Shown here one piece after another: positions 9,958-19,538 of a stretch of DNA of 28,542 bases. The position numbers and the translations under genes were made by a program. The notes under the pieces are model-generated. The model did not search any database. It was given only the letters and a program-made list of their open reading frames with translations, and was not told the origin of the DNA. The stretch is from Tieghemiomyces parasiticus (taxonomy: Eukaryota > Kickxellomycota > Dimargaritomycetes > Dimargaritales > Dimargaritaceae): contig JANBPT010000614.1 of NCBI GenBank assembly GCA_027575765.1, forward strand, positions 1 through 28,542, given 5' to 3'. The stretch's first letter is position 1. Each line of letters opens with the position of its first letter.

Positions 9958-11275
9958 TGCTATAAACGAAGGCTGCCCACGACGTATGCCGGTAGAGTAT
10001 AGTGTGGGGTGAATGTGTGGGATTTGAAGAGGGCGAGGGGGGCTAATTGAGAAACCAGACAGGCCAAGTCAGCGGCGTAGCCAGTCAACAGCAGGTGCGA
10101 AAACCTCTAGCCCTCCCAATCTAAACAAGCCCGTGGCCATTCGCTCAATCGTAGTCCTGGCTGGGACGTCCCGTTTGACAGCTCTGGTCCACCTAAGGAG
10201 TGGAGTCGCCGGTGCCTTGTCTTGTATCGTTATTAGCAGGTAGGTGGTGTTGCCGACCGACATTGACAGGTCCCTAATTAAAAATGCCTCGATCTTACGG
10301 CTATGGGCGCCGCTGAACGTCCCAACGGTAGCTTAGATAGCCGGACCTAGGGAGCATTATGGTTTTTGGCCAAGCTAAAACCGCAGGACGCATTGGCAAT
10401 GAGATACGTGGCCTCGGGCGTGCCAAAGGGTCTAGCGGCGGGGGAGAGGGGCGGGTGGCCCTCGGTCTACCTCGCATGGCCAGGTCAGCGCATCTATCGC
10501 CGCTACAACAGCCGGATGTGGTCGCTATTATTCTTCACATTTTTCAGTAGAAAGTTTCCTCATATGGGGTGGTAAAAAAGAAACGCAGTCCATTTCAGGG
10601 AACTATTGGAAATAGGACACTGGTGGACGTGGCGTGTGGGGTGGTCCATGTGGCAAGCGAAGGCCGCTCGCTGGTGTGATTGGCCGGGATACGCCTAAGG
10701 CGGGCCATGTGTCCCCGATTCTCTCCGGGTGCCTGTCTATCATATCCGGCCGGGCCGAGCAATGTCTGGGGCTAGCCGTCAACGTGGCTACGGAAGGCGC
10801 TGGCAAGCGACGCCCAGAGGAAGCCACCAGGAAAGTGGGGTGGTCGAGTGTTAGCCAGCAGGCCGCGGCTCATCCGTGTAGCACGGGTGGCCTTCGACCG
10901 GGACTCCACGCAGCCCGCACTGGGCACAGGCCTGGTGGGAGGGAGCATCCGATGACAAAGGCTGCTAGTGGCACCTGGCCGCGGTAGCTGGCCTTCCGCA
11001 GGGCTGTCCCTTGCCCCGCGGTCGTTCTCGACGGTTCCTTTACTCAAAGAAGAGAGGGGGTACCACAGGCACTGGCAGGCGGGCCTCTCCCCCTCGGCCT
11101 TGCCTGCATTGGCTTTCCAGCCGCAGCGGACCGCGCTGTCAGCTCACTTTAGCTTTCCCGGAACAGCCGAGCATCCGCTGGCCAATCTCAAAGCGGCCGC
11201 CGTCCCACCCCCTGCATGTCCCATCCTCCCCCTGTCGTGCCACTTATGGACTCCCGCCTCCCCTCGCATCTCTGC
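9958..11275. other. Divergent intergenic region between ALADIN and DRE2
   Basis: About 1.3 kb that should hold both promoters. No ORF with recognisable protein character was found; the longest (10634-10987 plus, 10772-11047 minus) look random. The DRE2-proximal part (about 11070-11470) is strongly pyrimidine-rich on the plus strand, typical of a fungal promoter and leader. Confidence 0.5.
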
Positions 11276-11282
11276 TTATAAA
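11276..11282 (+). promoter_or_regulatory. TATA-like element upstream of DRE2
   Basis: TTATAAA about 197 bp before the DRE2 ATG, within a C/T-rich plus-strand tract. This is a plausible core promoter element, based on sequence and position only. Confidence 0.3.
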
Positions 11283-11478
11283 CCCACCCCTCCGTACGTT
11301 GGCCAGCAGTCAAGCTACCTATGCCCGCCCCTTGACCCATCCCGTTCTTATACCCCCAAGCCTGCCGTCTGCACCGAAAGTTGCATCCGTCACCCATCGC
11401 CGGACAATTCTTTGCCCATTTACATCGTACTTTCCGACCCACTGTAAACATCGCCTTCTTCGCAACGACACGTTCGCT

Positions 11479-12597
11479 ATGAGTAACCCCTTCGTGAATA
11501 TTGATCTCCAGCCCGGCCAGCGCGTGCTGCTGGTTGAGTCGACGGCCGTCAATGAGGATATGATCCGTGAAGTTCAGCGCTGGGTCCAGACCAAGGTGGG
11601 CTCCGAGCAGCCGGTTGACTACCGCACTTTCGAGTCGCTGACCGAAGCTGCCGCTGGGGATTCGGCCCTGCCCCCGGCTACCTACGACTGGGAACTTGTT
11701 CAGCTCTGTGACCACGCCCCGCGCCGCCACTCCTCGGAGATCCTGGCTAAGCTTCTTCTGGCCCTGAAACCCGGGGGTCGCCTCCGTCTGGCCCAGGTCA
11801 TCGTGTCGCCGGCCACGAATTCATCGTCCATTGCCATGTCCGTCGAGGCGGCCCAGCAGCCCGCTAACGGCTTTGTGCCTACCCCTACCGAGGATGTCGT
11901 CCTGTCTGACCTCATCCTGTCCGGATATACCGACAACGCCGTCGTGCGGAGCCAGCAGCTGGACGCGAACAGCCTGCGCATGTACGCCGCTCAGGCCCTG
12001 GCCGACTACACCATGGAGGACAAGGCCTTAATCTTGCAGACCCTCATTACCCGCAGCGTCCACGTCGTCCAGCTGAGCGCCCAGAAACCCAACTACGAGG
12101 TTGGCGCGGCCTCTGCCCTGCAATTTGGCAAGAAGCGGACCAAGAAACCCACCGAGACCGCCGCCCCTGCCGCCAAACCCGTATGGACCGTATCCCTAGA
12201 CGATGATGACGGTGATGACGAGGGCGAGGAGGCCATCGACGACGACGACCTTCTCGCCGAAGAGGACCGCGCCAAGCCCGACGCCGCCGCCCTTGCCCGG
12301 CCTGACGACTGCGCCACCAAGCGCCGGGCGTGCAAGAACTGCAGCTGCGGCCGTGCCGAGGAGGAGGAGGCCCAGGACCTGGCCAAGCAGCTGGCCGAGG
12401 CTGAGGTTGCCGTAAAGGCCGACCCCACCGTGCAGCCCGTGGTGCCTGCCCCCATGCCCAAATCGTCGTGCGGTAACTGCACCCTCGGTGATGCGTTCCG
12501 CTGCAGTACCTGCCCCTACCTGGGCTTCCCGGCTTTCAAGCCCGGTGAGCAGATCCAGCTGGGTGGCAACATGCTTAAGGATGACATTGACGTGTGA
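11479..12597 (+). CDS. DRE2: Anamorsin / Dre2, cytosolic Fe-S cluster assembly factor
   Basis: Single exon, 372 aa. The frame is open back to 11011, but the first in-frame ATG is at 11479 (MSNPFVNI). The N-terminal half is a degenerate methyltransferase-like domain (about 1-180: [35 protein letters not shown]). An acidic Asp/Glu-rich linker follows (about 238-260, after [10 protein letters not shown]). Motif A has Cys 278, 285, 288 and 290 (C-x6-C-x2-C-x-C, ending ACKNCSCG), the [2Fe-2S] site. Motif B is the twin CX2C with Cys 331, 334, 342 and 345 (CGNC-x7-CSTC, then [12 protein letters not shown]), the second cluster site. All eight cysteines are present. In yeast, Dre2 receives electrons from the diflavin reductase Tah18 to feed the early CIA machinery. 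The gene is convergent with alpha-actinin. Its third-position C/G bias is strong, as in the other housekeeping genes here. Confidence 0.96.
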   Translation: MSNPFVNIDLQPGQRVLLVESTAVNEDMIREVQRWVQTKVGSEQPVDYRTFESLTEAAAGDSALPPATYDWELVQLCDHAPRRHSSEILAKLLLALKPGGRLRLAQVIVSPATNSSSIAMSVEAAQQPANGFVPTPTEDVVLSDLILSGYTDNAVVRSQQLDANSLRMYAAQALADYTMEDKALILQTLITRSVHVVQLSAQKPNYEVGAASALQFGKKRTKKPTETAAPAAKPVWTVSLDDDDGDDEGEEAIDDDDLLAEEDRAKPDAAALARPDDCATKRRACKNCSCGRAEEEEAQDLAKQLAEAEVAVKADPTVQPVVPAPMPKSSCGNCTLGDAFRCSTCPYLGFPAFKPGEQIQLGGNMLKDDIDV

Positions 12598-12873
12598 TTG
12601 CAGGCGAATCTATGACCTACACGCCTTGTTTCCTTCGACCCAGCCATGTTTTTACCTTCTACTCTGAAGCCGTTTAGTAATGTTTTTTCACCCCACCGTT
12701 AGTAGGGTTTCTAGCCTCCACCGATGCTCCCAATTCATTTGTAAAACACTCCGTTGCCTCTATGCTTCACAACTCATTAAAAATGTATCGGATATACAGT
12801 ATTTCAACCCAGAGGCAAGGCAGCCACTCAATCACCGGATTTATGTATCAAGGTAGAACTGAGAGATTTGGCG

Positions 12874-12891
12874 TATATATATATATATATA
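12874..12891. repeat. (TA)9 microsatellite in convergent 3' region
   Basis: Nine uninterrupted TA units between the DRE2 stop (12597) and the alpha-actinin stop (12926), probably inside the 3' UTR or processing region of one or both genes. Confidence 0.85.
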
Positions 12892-12903
12892 GAAAAATAA
12901 CAC

Positions 12904-12909
12904 AATAAA
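12904..12909 (+). terminator. Possible poly(A) signal of DRE2
   Basis: AATAAA 307 nt after the DRE2 stop and only 17 nt before the end of the opposing actinin coding sequence. If used, the DRE2 transcript would overlap the alpha-actinin 3' coding end in antisense. Confidence 0.3.
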
Positions 12910-12925
12910 TTGCCCTACTTGATGT

Positions 12926-15779
12926 TCACTGGAACACAGCGTCCAGGTAGGCCTGGAAATCGTACTCGCCTGTGGCGCCATCCCGTGCGGGCATGTGGGT
13001 GATCAGATAGGCCATGACGGGCGGAGGAAGCTGCGACATTTTGAGGTCCATCTCGGTCACGTACGGCTTATCTCCGGCCACCACCTGGAACGAGTGGCGT
13101 ACCTGTTCGGGCGTGGTTTGATCCTGGATCACATTGACCAGAAAATTGATAAACTGGATGGCGGCGATATCCCGCGCAAGGCGGGGTTGAGGGTATGGGT
13201 CAAATCAATGGGCGTCATTAGTCGGCGAAGAAAAAAGAAGGAGTACAGTAGCGGCCATATAGCTGACAAGAGGGAGGGGGAAGCGGCAGGCTATTATTGA
13301 TACCGCCACAACCTAGGTCTACCAAGAGCCCATAGTGTGAGTGGACTGGTTGCAGAACAACTGGGTGAACGTTGCCATGCTCGGCACGATGTGTAACCAC
13401 CGCCTTCGACTTACCTGTTCAAACGTCACATAATCATTCGGACCGGCCGTCTTGGTGAACAAGGTCCGGAATTCGTCGTCCTGAAATGGGTGGGTGCACG
13501 GAGTAGGGTTCAATAGGCCATTAGAAGCCTTGACTGGGTGTCCACGGACAAGCGTCACCAGGGGGCGGCTTATCCACATCAATACTCTTCATCAATTCGC
13601 TCCAGTTCGGAAGTCCTGGGCAAGGTCTCCCTCCCTCACCAGTCAAGTAACACCCCACTTACCGTGTAATAGTGACCTAAACTCTCCAGACTCGCCTTGA
13701 ACTCGACGTCAGAGAGGGTATTACTCTGGTCACGGTCAAAGTGGCGGAACGTCGACTCGAACTCCTCGAGCTGACCGGGATTCAAATCACTGACGTTACG
13801 GGCGACCATTTGGTTCTCGATGAAGGCCAGCTTCTTGTTGAGGGCCTGTTTGAGCAGCGACAGGTCGAATGCCAGGTCCTCCACGGTGAATACGGTGTAA
13901 TCGTTTTCCTCCAGGTTGGCCTCCTGGCACCGGTGGTGAGCGGCCTGTAAGACTCCGAACTGGTGCTCGAGCGGACGGACTTGGGCCGCGATGCGGTTGA
14001 CGGCCGTTAGTTGGCCGTCCAGGTCACCCGCGAGCGCCGCAATCTCAGCCGCCTGTTCACGCGTGCGGGCTTCGAACCGATCGGCGAGGGTGGCGTACTC
14101 CTTCATCAGGCGGTCCTTAATCAACCGCAGCTGCTGGTTGATGGCCTTGCGCCGGTTGATCTCAGCGTCCCCGAGGGCGCGCCAGAGGGCCTCAAGGTCC
14201 TACAGGCGAATGCGGACGACCAAAGAGAAAAGGAGAGAGAGAGAGAGAGAATGTGTGTGTGTGTATGAAGGAAGATGGAAGGGGGGGGAAGAGGAAGAGA
14301 GTGGGGTCAGTCGCCGAACGGTAAGACAGCGGAGTAGCACCAAGTGGCTCTGCTAAGGCCTAGCGTTACGTGTAGAGTGACCCAACGCGCCCCAAGCGTC
14401 GCGGGGGGTAGTTCCTGGTTGCCGAAAGACGGAGGCTGTGGAACTTACCGACAGCTGGAGGCCTGCGGGGGGTTGGTACGGGGCCAAGTTGTAAGTCCGA
14501 CTCTTGGTTACGATGTTACCGAGGAGGGTCTCGACCTCGTGCTTCTCGCTCACCCAGGTGCGCTTGGTGGTACTCTTGTATTCATTGAACGCGTTTGACT
14601 GGGAGCGGGCGTCGGCGTAGGCGGTCATCTGGGTGGGAGCATCATTTTCCCAACTCTCACGAAGGGCGCGAATCTGACCCATCAGCTGGGCCACACGTCG
14701 CTCGTAATCGGTGCCCATCTCCCACACGGACTGCATGACCTCGGCGAACTTTCCCACACGGCGCCCGGCGCGGTCGACGCGGTCGAGGTTGGCGAAGGCG
14801 TGGAAGTACTGGGCCACGTAGGTCATAACGGACTTTTCGTCAGGCTTCGCCACGTCGCAGACATCCTCCACGTCTAGTAGCTTGGGGATGTCGAGGTATT
14901 TCTCAGCTACTTCAAATGCGAACGCCGTGTTGCGGTGGCGGTCGGTGAGGTCCAGATCGTAGAAATTAAACAGGTCCGGGCGGTGACGGTGGATAAGGGC
15001 GCAGAACGCCAGACCATCCTGCCAGCTGTAGGTGAAATCCTGAATGTTGACCTCCGGGTATGGTGCAGTCTGGCGCTGGCACCACAGGAGCAGACCTTCT
15101 TTAGCAGTGAGGCCCTCTTCGTTAATCTCGGCGATGGTAAACCGCAGGATGAGGGTCCAGATGAGTCCCAGGACCAACTTGACGTTCTGGTCCGCAATGT
15201 CCTCGGCACCGATGTTGGTTAGAGGTACTCCACGATAACGGACAAAGTCCAGGGCCTTGTTGATGTTCTCGACCTTCTGGATACGCATGCGTGGGTTGCG
15301 GTTGTAGAATCCAAGAGGGGTGTCACCAATAATCTCGAGCAGTTGAATCAGGACGGTGCCGCTCGCGAGGTCCTGCGCCAGTTTGTTAATCGGCGGGAGG
15401 TTGCGCAGCGAGAGACGATTATTGAGCCTGGTTAAATATGCACATATATATAAATATATATATCAAAGAGATGAAGCACGGGGCATATGACCGATATAAT
15501 TAGCTGCTAGATACTTGACGATGGAGAGTCGATCCGGGCGTATGGTGGTGTCCATTATTCGGCCGGCTTACCATTTAGTGAAAGCTGGGGCGGCGGTAAG
15601 GTTCATACCAAGGAGTTGAAACGTGAGCAGAACAGCCCGATAAGATTAGTGCTATTATCAATCACTTCTGACTGCGAGCCCTCCTACGCCGCTATACTTG
15701 TCGTCTGGCCACTTCGGGTCTGCTTACTTTTCTGCTGGACGATCTCCCAGGTGTTGTCGGCGGCGGCGGCAGCGAACAT
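12926..15779 (-). CDS. Alpha-actinin, actin-bundling protein (six exons, one of 13 nt)
   Basis: Exons, minus strand: 15779-15728, 15584-15572, 15427-14449, 14199-13663, 13480-13415 and 13153-12926. They total 1875 nt, 624 aa, close to the roughly 620 aa of fission yeast Ain1. All donors are GTAAGT/GTAAGC and all phases close. The protein starts MFAAAAADNTWEIVQQKTF; the TFTKW motif is built across exons 1-3. CH1 spans about 11-123 (KVENINKALDFV, GLIWTLILRFTI) and CH2 about 130-235 (LLLWCQRQT, FTYSWQDGLAFCALIHRHRPDL). A short helical rod follows (DLEALWRAL, QAAEIAALAGDL). The calmodulin-like end has a canonical EF-hand loop at about 503-514 (DRDQSNTLSDVE) and further degenerate EF segments (DYVTFEQ, TTPEQVRHSF). 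It should act as an antiparallel dimer crosslinking F-actin, notably at the cytokinetic ring in fission yeast, with Ca2+ sensitivity possible through the intact loop. It is convergent with DRE2. Confidence 0.94.
14233..14264. repeat. (GA)9 plus (TG)6 compound microsatellite in alpha-actinin intron 3
   Basis: GA repeats at 14233-14250 are followed by TG repeats at 14252-14264. On the transcribed minus strand this is (CA)n-(CT)n, ending about 33 nt before the exon 4 acceptor at 14200, so it sits where a polypyrimidine tract would act. Confidence 0.85.
15438..15463. repeat. AT-rich TA repeat cluster in alpha-actinin intron 2
   Basis: Interrupted TA/ATA repeats just upstream (on the minus strand) of the exon 3 acceptor at 15428. 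Low complexity. Confidence 0.6.
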
Positions 15780-16495
15780 GGTGGTGAGAGCGGGCCTGGT
15801 TGCTCCTGAATGAACTGCAGGGGCCGAAAAGACAGGTGTGGGATGTCACGGGGCGCAAGGCACGGGTAGGCCGACTTGAAATTGCCGCGGCGACGATGGG
15901 AGGGGGGAGGTAAATGTTAATACTTTGGAGCGAAGGATATTTAAGCCAATGAGGCGGTCCGGGTACAGTTTTAGACCAGGCAGCGAAGGGGTGCAAGTGA
16001 ATGGAGTCTTGGGTCGGTAAACAGATTAGGGGCAACGGTGTTAGGCATCACTGAGGCTGGGAGGGAGCGGCGTTATCAACTGTGGGCCTTGGAAACGAGA
16101 AGGCGGATATGGTCAACAGATAGAGAGGTACGCCCATCTCAAGCACGCCCACCGGTTTGTTTACCGTTAGGTTCGGGTCGCCACGCAGGACAGTGTGCAA
16201 CGATTGGTTGGGTTGGGAGAGAGGAGTGAAGAGAGCCTGGGTTAGCAGGGCCATAAAATGACGCCACGGGATTTTCGCAGGGTCGGTCTTCCTCTGGCAC
16301 TAACTGGCTCGTCTCGGTCTAATCTCCTAACAGGTGTAGCCGTCGTTCACGCCATCTGGCTAGTATTGACTGTACGAGCTCTAGCTACGCTCAGCGTCCG
16401 GCACAATACACCACTGCCCAAGATCAGGATAAAACAAATGAGGCGGAGCAGCTCCTGGACCCTTGGGTGAACGACTCCGATCCAAACAATATGTA
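15780..16495. other. Intergenic: alpha-actinin promoter side and ERA-like 3' flank
   Basis: No gene was recognised. On the minus strand a CATTGGCTTAAATATCC stretch (about 15938-15954), 160-175 nt upstream of the alpha-actinin ATG, resembles an inverted CCAAT next to a TATA-like element. ORFs such as 16258-16470 (plus) look random. Confidence 0.4.
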
Positions 16496-16501
16496 TTTAT
16501 T
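16496..16501 (-). terminator. Poly(A) signal of ERA-like gene
   Basis: AATAAA on the minus strand, 37 nt beyond the stop codon at 16538. Confidence 0.6.
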
Positions 16502-16537
16502 GGTAATAATGCGGGTCCAGCTTCCAGCCCACGCTAA

Positions 16538-18156
16538 TTAATAGTTGGTCGTTTTGACCCGGACGAATAGGCTGAGCACAACCTTCTTCTTGAGCGCCCA
16601 GGTCAGTTTGCGCGAAGCCTGGAGGGCAGCCTCCTTGATCAGTTTCCCGTCGGCACCAACAATGATCTTCTTCTGGCGGACGTTATCAACATGGAGTACC
16701 TGGTGGATAATTAGGACCCGATCATACGTCTCGCTAGCTGGTTTCGGCCGGCCGGCACTATCGTTAGTTGTCTTTACGGCCGACTTGCTCTCGCTGGTCC
16801 CGGAGCGAGCCATGGCGGTCTCTATCGGTTTCTCGGTCCACCCAATATTCTCCTGGCGGATCACGTAAGGTAAGTATCCCCGGAGGAGCGCAAACAGTTC
16901 GGCGCGAACGATGTCCTCCACTCGAGTCAGGATGGGCGTATCACAGGTGAACCTCGGGGACACGAGCCACGGGCCCGGTTTGACCTGGTTCAATAGATCC
17001 TGGCGGAGGGCGTTAATCGTCTCGTTTTGAATCCCTGACGTATACACGGTGCTCACCACGGGCGGATACAGGTTCTTGTAGTGAAGGGCTAGCTCCTGAA
17101 TGATGGTCTGATCCTTGGCGAATAAATCCGTTTTGTTCATCACCAGGGTCGCCGGGGTCTGGCAATCCTTTATACGCTTAAAGATTTCATCCTCGGCGGC
17201 AGTCGTGTGGAACGTTGATTTGTAGGCGTCCATGACCAGTACAATGTGGTCGGCCTCCTCGAGGCTCTGCCACGGCGTAGTGACCAGTTCGCGGCTGACC
17301 CGGTGCCGCAGGTCGGACACAACGACACCGGGGGTATCCAGAAACACGACCTGGCGGTTGCCCCGCGTGAGTGCCGCCATAATACGTGTGCGCGTGGTCT
17401 GCGCAATAGGCGCCACTACGCTCACGTCGGCCCCGATCAGCTTGTTCACCAGCGTGGATTTACCGGCGTTGGCCGGGCCGATCATGACTACTTTGATTAC
17501 GTGTGGGTCTTTGGGTTGGTGGAAGGGTTCGCTGGCCTGTGGGATCCGCAGCTCGATGCCTACCAGGGAAGGTAAAGTATGTGGTGTAAAAGGTTGTCAA
17601 GAGTACATGTGTCAATTACCTTCCGAAGGGGTTGAAACCTAGAGATTCTTCGTACTGAAGCATACCAATTCGGAATATCTTCTACATACTTACCGGCTGG
17701 CTGGAGATCAAGGTCCACTTCGCGTTCATGGTAGGGCAGTTTGGCCTTGGGCTGGTCCGGTTTGCGTAGTTTCGCCTTGGCAGCCTTCTTGATTCGCTTG
17801 ACTCGTTTAAGGTCAATGGCCTCGGATATGGTGTCCAGAGTGGCTGCGGGGCCGGCGGCTGCTAAACTCGACTGCTGTTCCGAGGGCTGAGGTTTACCGC
17901 GCAGGCTCGTTTCGATGGCCAAGGTGGATGTGGCGGCCGGCGGGATAACGAAAGTGGAAGGTTGCTCAACAGAATTTGCTGATAATGGCGGTGGTGGTGG
18001 CGGCGGCTGTGGGCTTTGCAGATTCTTGAGTCGCCGCAGCCGATCGGCAATGGCATAATGCCGAACGAGAGCGTTAGGAACCAAGGGCACCGAGCCAGTG
18101 GCTCGGTGACCCATGGCCCGACCAAAAACAGTTGCCCTGATGGCAGGGTGAGTCAT
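16538..18156 (-). CDS. ERA-like GTPase, probably mitochondrial (two exons)
   Basis: Exons 18156-17694 and 17559-16538 on the minus strand; intron 17560-17693 (134 nt, donor GTAAGT, phase 1); 494 aa. The N-terminus (MTHPAIRATVFGRAMGHRAT) has Arg/His and no acidic residues, like a matrix-targeting presequence. A Pro-rich, low-complexity linker follows. The Ras-like G domain shows G1 GPANAGKS (182-189), switch QTTRTRI, G3 DTPG (229-232) and G4 NKTD (296-299). The C-terminus is a KH domain with GADG (about 456-459) and KLIKEAALQASRKLT. This G-domain plus KH order defines Era/ERAL1, which binds the 3' end of small-subunit rRNA and helps assemble the mitochondrial small ribosomal subunit. The ORF upstream of the ATG opens from a TTG, but the TTCTAG before it looks like a splice acceptor, so a 5' UTR intron is possible. 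Confidence 0.93.
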
Positions 18157-18319
18157 TGTAGGTAAAGAGGGCCTAGAAAACAAAGCTGTTTGCCAAAAGT
18201 ATCGTCAGAGGAGTAATAAATAATTACACGTACCTGGGATTCGCCAAACTGATAGCTTATGACAATGAGGGCGTTCTTCACTGCGCATTCAGGAATGGCG
18301 AGATCCCGGCGGGTCTGGT

Positions 18320-18332
18320 AAAAAAAAAAAAA
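18320..18332. repeat. A13/T13 homopolymer
   Basis: Thirteen A on the plus strand. On the minus strand it reads T13-ACCAG, which is an excellent polypyrimidine tract and acceptor for a possible exon ending at the GTACGT donor near 18234. Confidence 0.8.
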
Positions 18333-18375
18333 TGCGAACTTTGTTGGACACCGGTAAAGGGAACCACATCCATAT

Positions 18376-18381
18376 AAAAAA
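18376..18381 (-). terminator. RNA polymerase III T6 terminator of tRNA-iMet
   Basis: Six consecutive T on the minus strand, starting three nucleotides after the tRNA 3' end at 18384. This is the expected Pol III stop. Confidence 0.85.
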
Positions 18382-18383
18382 GT

Positions 18384-18455
18384 TAGCGAAGCTACGTTTC
18401 GATCGTAGGACCTCAGGGTTATGAGCCCTGCGCGCTTCCGCTGCGCCACTCCGCT
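18384..18455 (-). tRNA. Initiator tRNA-Met (CAT)
   Basis: A 72-nt cloverleaf on the minus strand. The acceptor stem AGCGGAG pairs with CTTCGCT, followed by discriminator A. The D arm is GCGC-AGCGGAA-GCGC. The anticodon arm CAGGG-CTCATAA-CCCTG has CAT at 18423-18421, and the T arm is CTACG-ATCGAAA-CGTAG. Eukaryotic initiator marks are all present: an A1-U72 first pair, three G-C pairs at the base of the anticodon stem, and a T loop AUCGAAA in place of TTC. There is no intron and no encoded CCA. A Pol III T6 stop follows. The gene is 228 bp upstream of the ERA-like start codon, on the same strand. Confidence 0.97.
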
Positions 18456-18949
18456 TACCACAAAATTAGTTTTTTGGAATACTATATGAATGTACATAAT
18501 TTCATCGATGTTACCTGCCTTGCTTGACTACATCTTTGCGGATTGCAATTTGTTATTTTTGAAGCTGGTTAGGGTTACCAGGTGTCTCTAATTTAACATG
18601 AAGCAGTTTCTGAAGATGCATCTGGGCTACGGGCTGTCGTTTAAGCCTGCTGCTGCGTGCTTTATTGGTTTCTGCTCTGTTGTGTCATATTGCTGCGGCA
18701 GGACATTTGCAATGCCTTCTATTCGATAAGCAGTTTTAACTGATTGGCGGGGATTTTGCTTACCTGTGCGTTAATTCTCCTCGTCTGGGTATATTCTACT
18801 GCCCAAGGGTATCTACTCTATACGCGATAGGCACAGGGACAGTTTACCGAGGCGGTTCCGGCAGGGTACGACAGATGCTACTGTATTACAGTACAAGTAG
18901 GCTAATCTGGCCTAACTAACAGTCAATGCTTTAACTATGACTATATTTC
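18456..18949. other. Short intergenic stretch upstream of tRNA-iMet
   Basis: Mixed AT-rich sequence. Minus-strand donor-like sites occur at about 18770 (CACAG|GTAAGC) and 18512 (GGCAG|GTAACA), but no coding phase could be followed between them. One TTAGGG occurs; it is not a telomeric array. Confidence 0.35.
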
Positions 18950-18955
18950 TTTATT
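18950..18955 (-). terminator. Poly(A) signal of small secreted protein gene
   Basis: AATAAA on the minus strand, 13 nt past the stop codon at 18968. Its tight placement supports the small ORF being a real transcript. Confidence 0.5.
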
Positions 18956-18967
18956 GGGTATTTTTTG

Positions 18968-19252
18968 CTACGCTTGTAGGGCGACTGGCATCGCTGTCTT
19001 AGACAAAGTGTCGCATTTATCGTTCGGACTGGCAATCAGGCCGCACCAGAACGCCCAGAAGGGCTGGAATACTGTTGGTTGCAGCCAGAACTTAGAGTCC
19101 TGCTTAGTCTTTTTTGGCGAGTGGGACCAATTTATGTCTTTAGTTGCACTCGCCGCTTTTCGACCGGAGAGAATGCCGCGAGCGGGGCCGGCGTATGCAG
19201 TGATGGTAAATGCAGCGAGCCAGACCACGAGCAAGTAAATACTCTCCTTCAT
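18968..19252 (-). CDS. Small predicted secreted protein, unknown function
   Basis: 94 aa from the ATG at 19252 (MKESIYLLVVWLAAFTITAYA), a textbook signal peptide with likely cleavage after AYA. The frame is open 21 codons further up to another in-frame start, but that would put a Pro-rich stretch before the signal sequence. The mature part (about 73 aa) is basic at first (GRKAASATKD, SPKKTKQDSK), then rich in aromatics (FWLQPTVFQPFWAFW), with two Cys. No family was recognised. A minus-strand AATAAA follows 13 nt after the stop. Small secreted orphans are common in fungi, sometimes as effectors, but nothing here assigns a role. The second hydrophobic aromatic stretch could instead mean membrane association. 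Confidence 0.5.
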   Translation of the reverse strand: MKESIYLLVVWLAAFTITAYAGPARGILSGRKAASATKDINWSHSPKKTKQDSKFWLQPTVFQPFWAFWCGLIASPNDKCDTLSKTAMPVALQA

Positions 19253-19438
19253 TGTGGTTAGGTATATCGAAACGTGAAGGGGTGGCTTGGGTGGAAAAGG
19301 AAGAAAGAGTTCCAAAATTTTAAAGAGTTGAAAACTAGATGGAAGACTGATACGTAATTGGATTGGGTAAGAGCGGATAATTTCACCAGAGAGGTGCCAG
19401 TGTATGAATCGAAGGTGATGCCAAGACAGGTATCGTTG

Positions 19439-19450
19439 TATATATATATA
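19439..19450. repeat. (TA)6 microsatellite
   Basis: Six TA units between the small secreted protein gene and the exon-like sequence at 19539. Confidence 0.7.
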
Positions 19451-19538
19451 GATAGAAATTTACACCTGTAGCACTTAGATAGAGAGCGGCAAGATCCGGC
19501 ACCCCATTGGAATCCCGCTACCGCACGTATAATATCGG

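Noticed and set aside
11011..11478. Open frame upstream of and continuous with DRE2
   Set aside because: It has no ATG, the translation is Pro/Ser-rich like a pyrimidine-rich leader, and the known Dre2 N-terminal domain starts after 11479.
18568..18578. Single TTAGGG near 18570
   Set aside because: One copy only; not a telomere array or relic.
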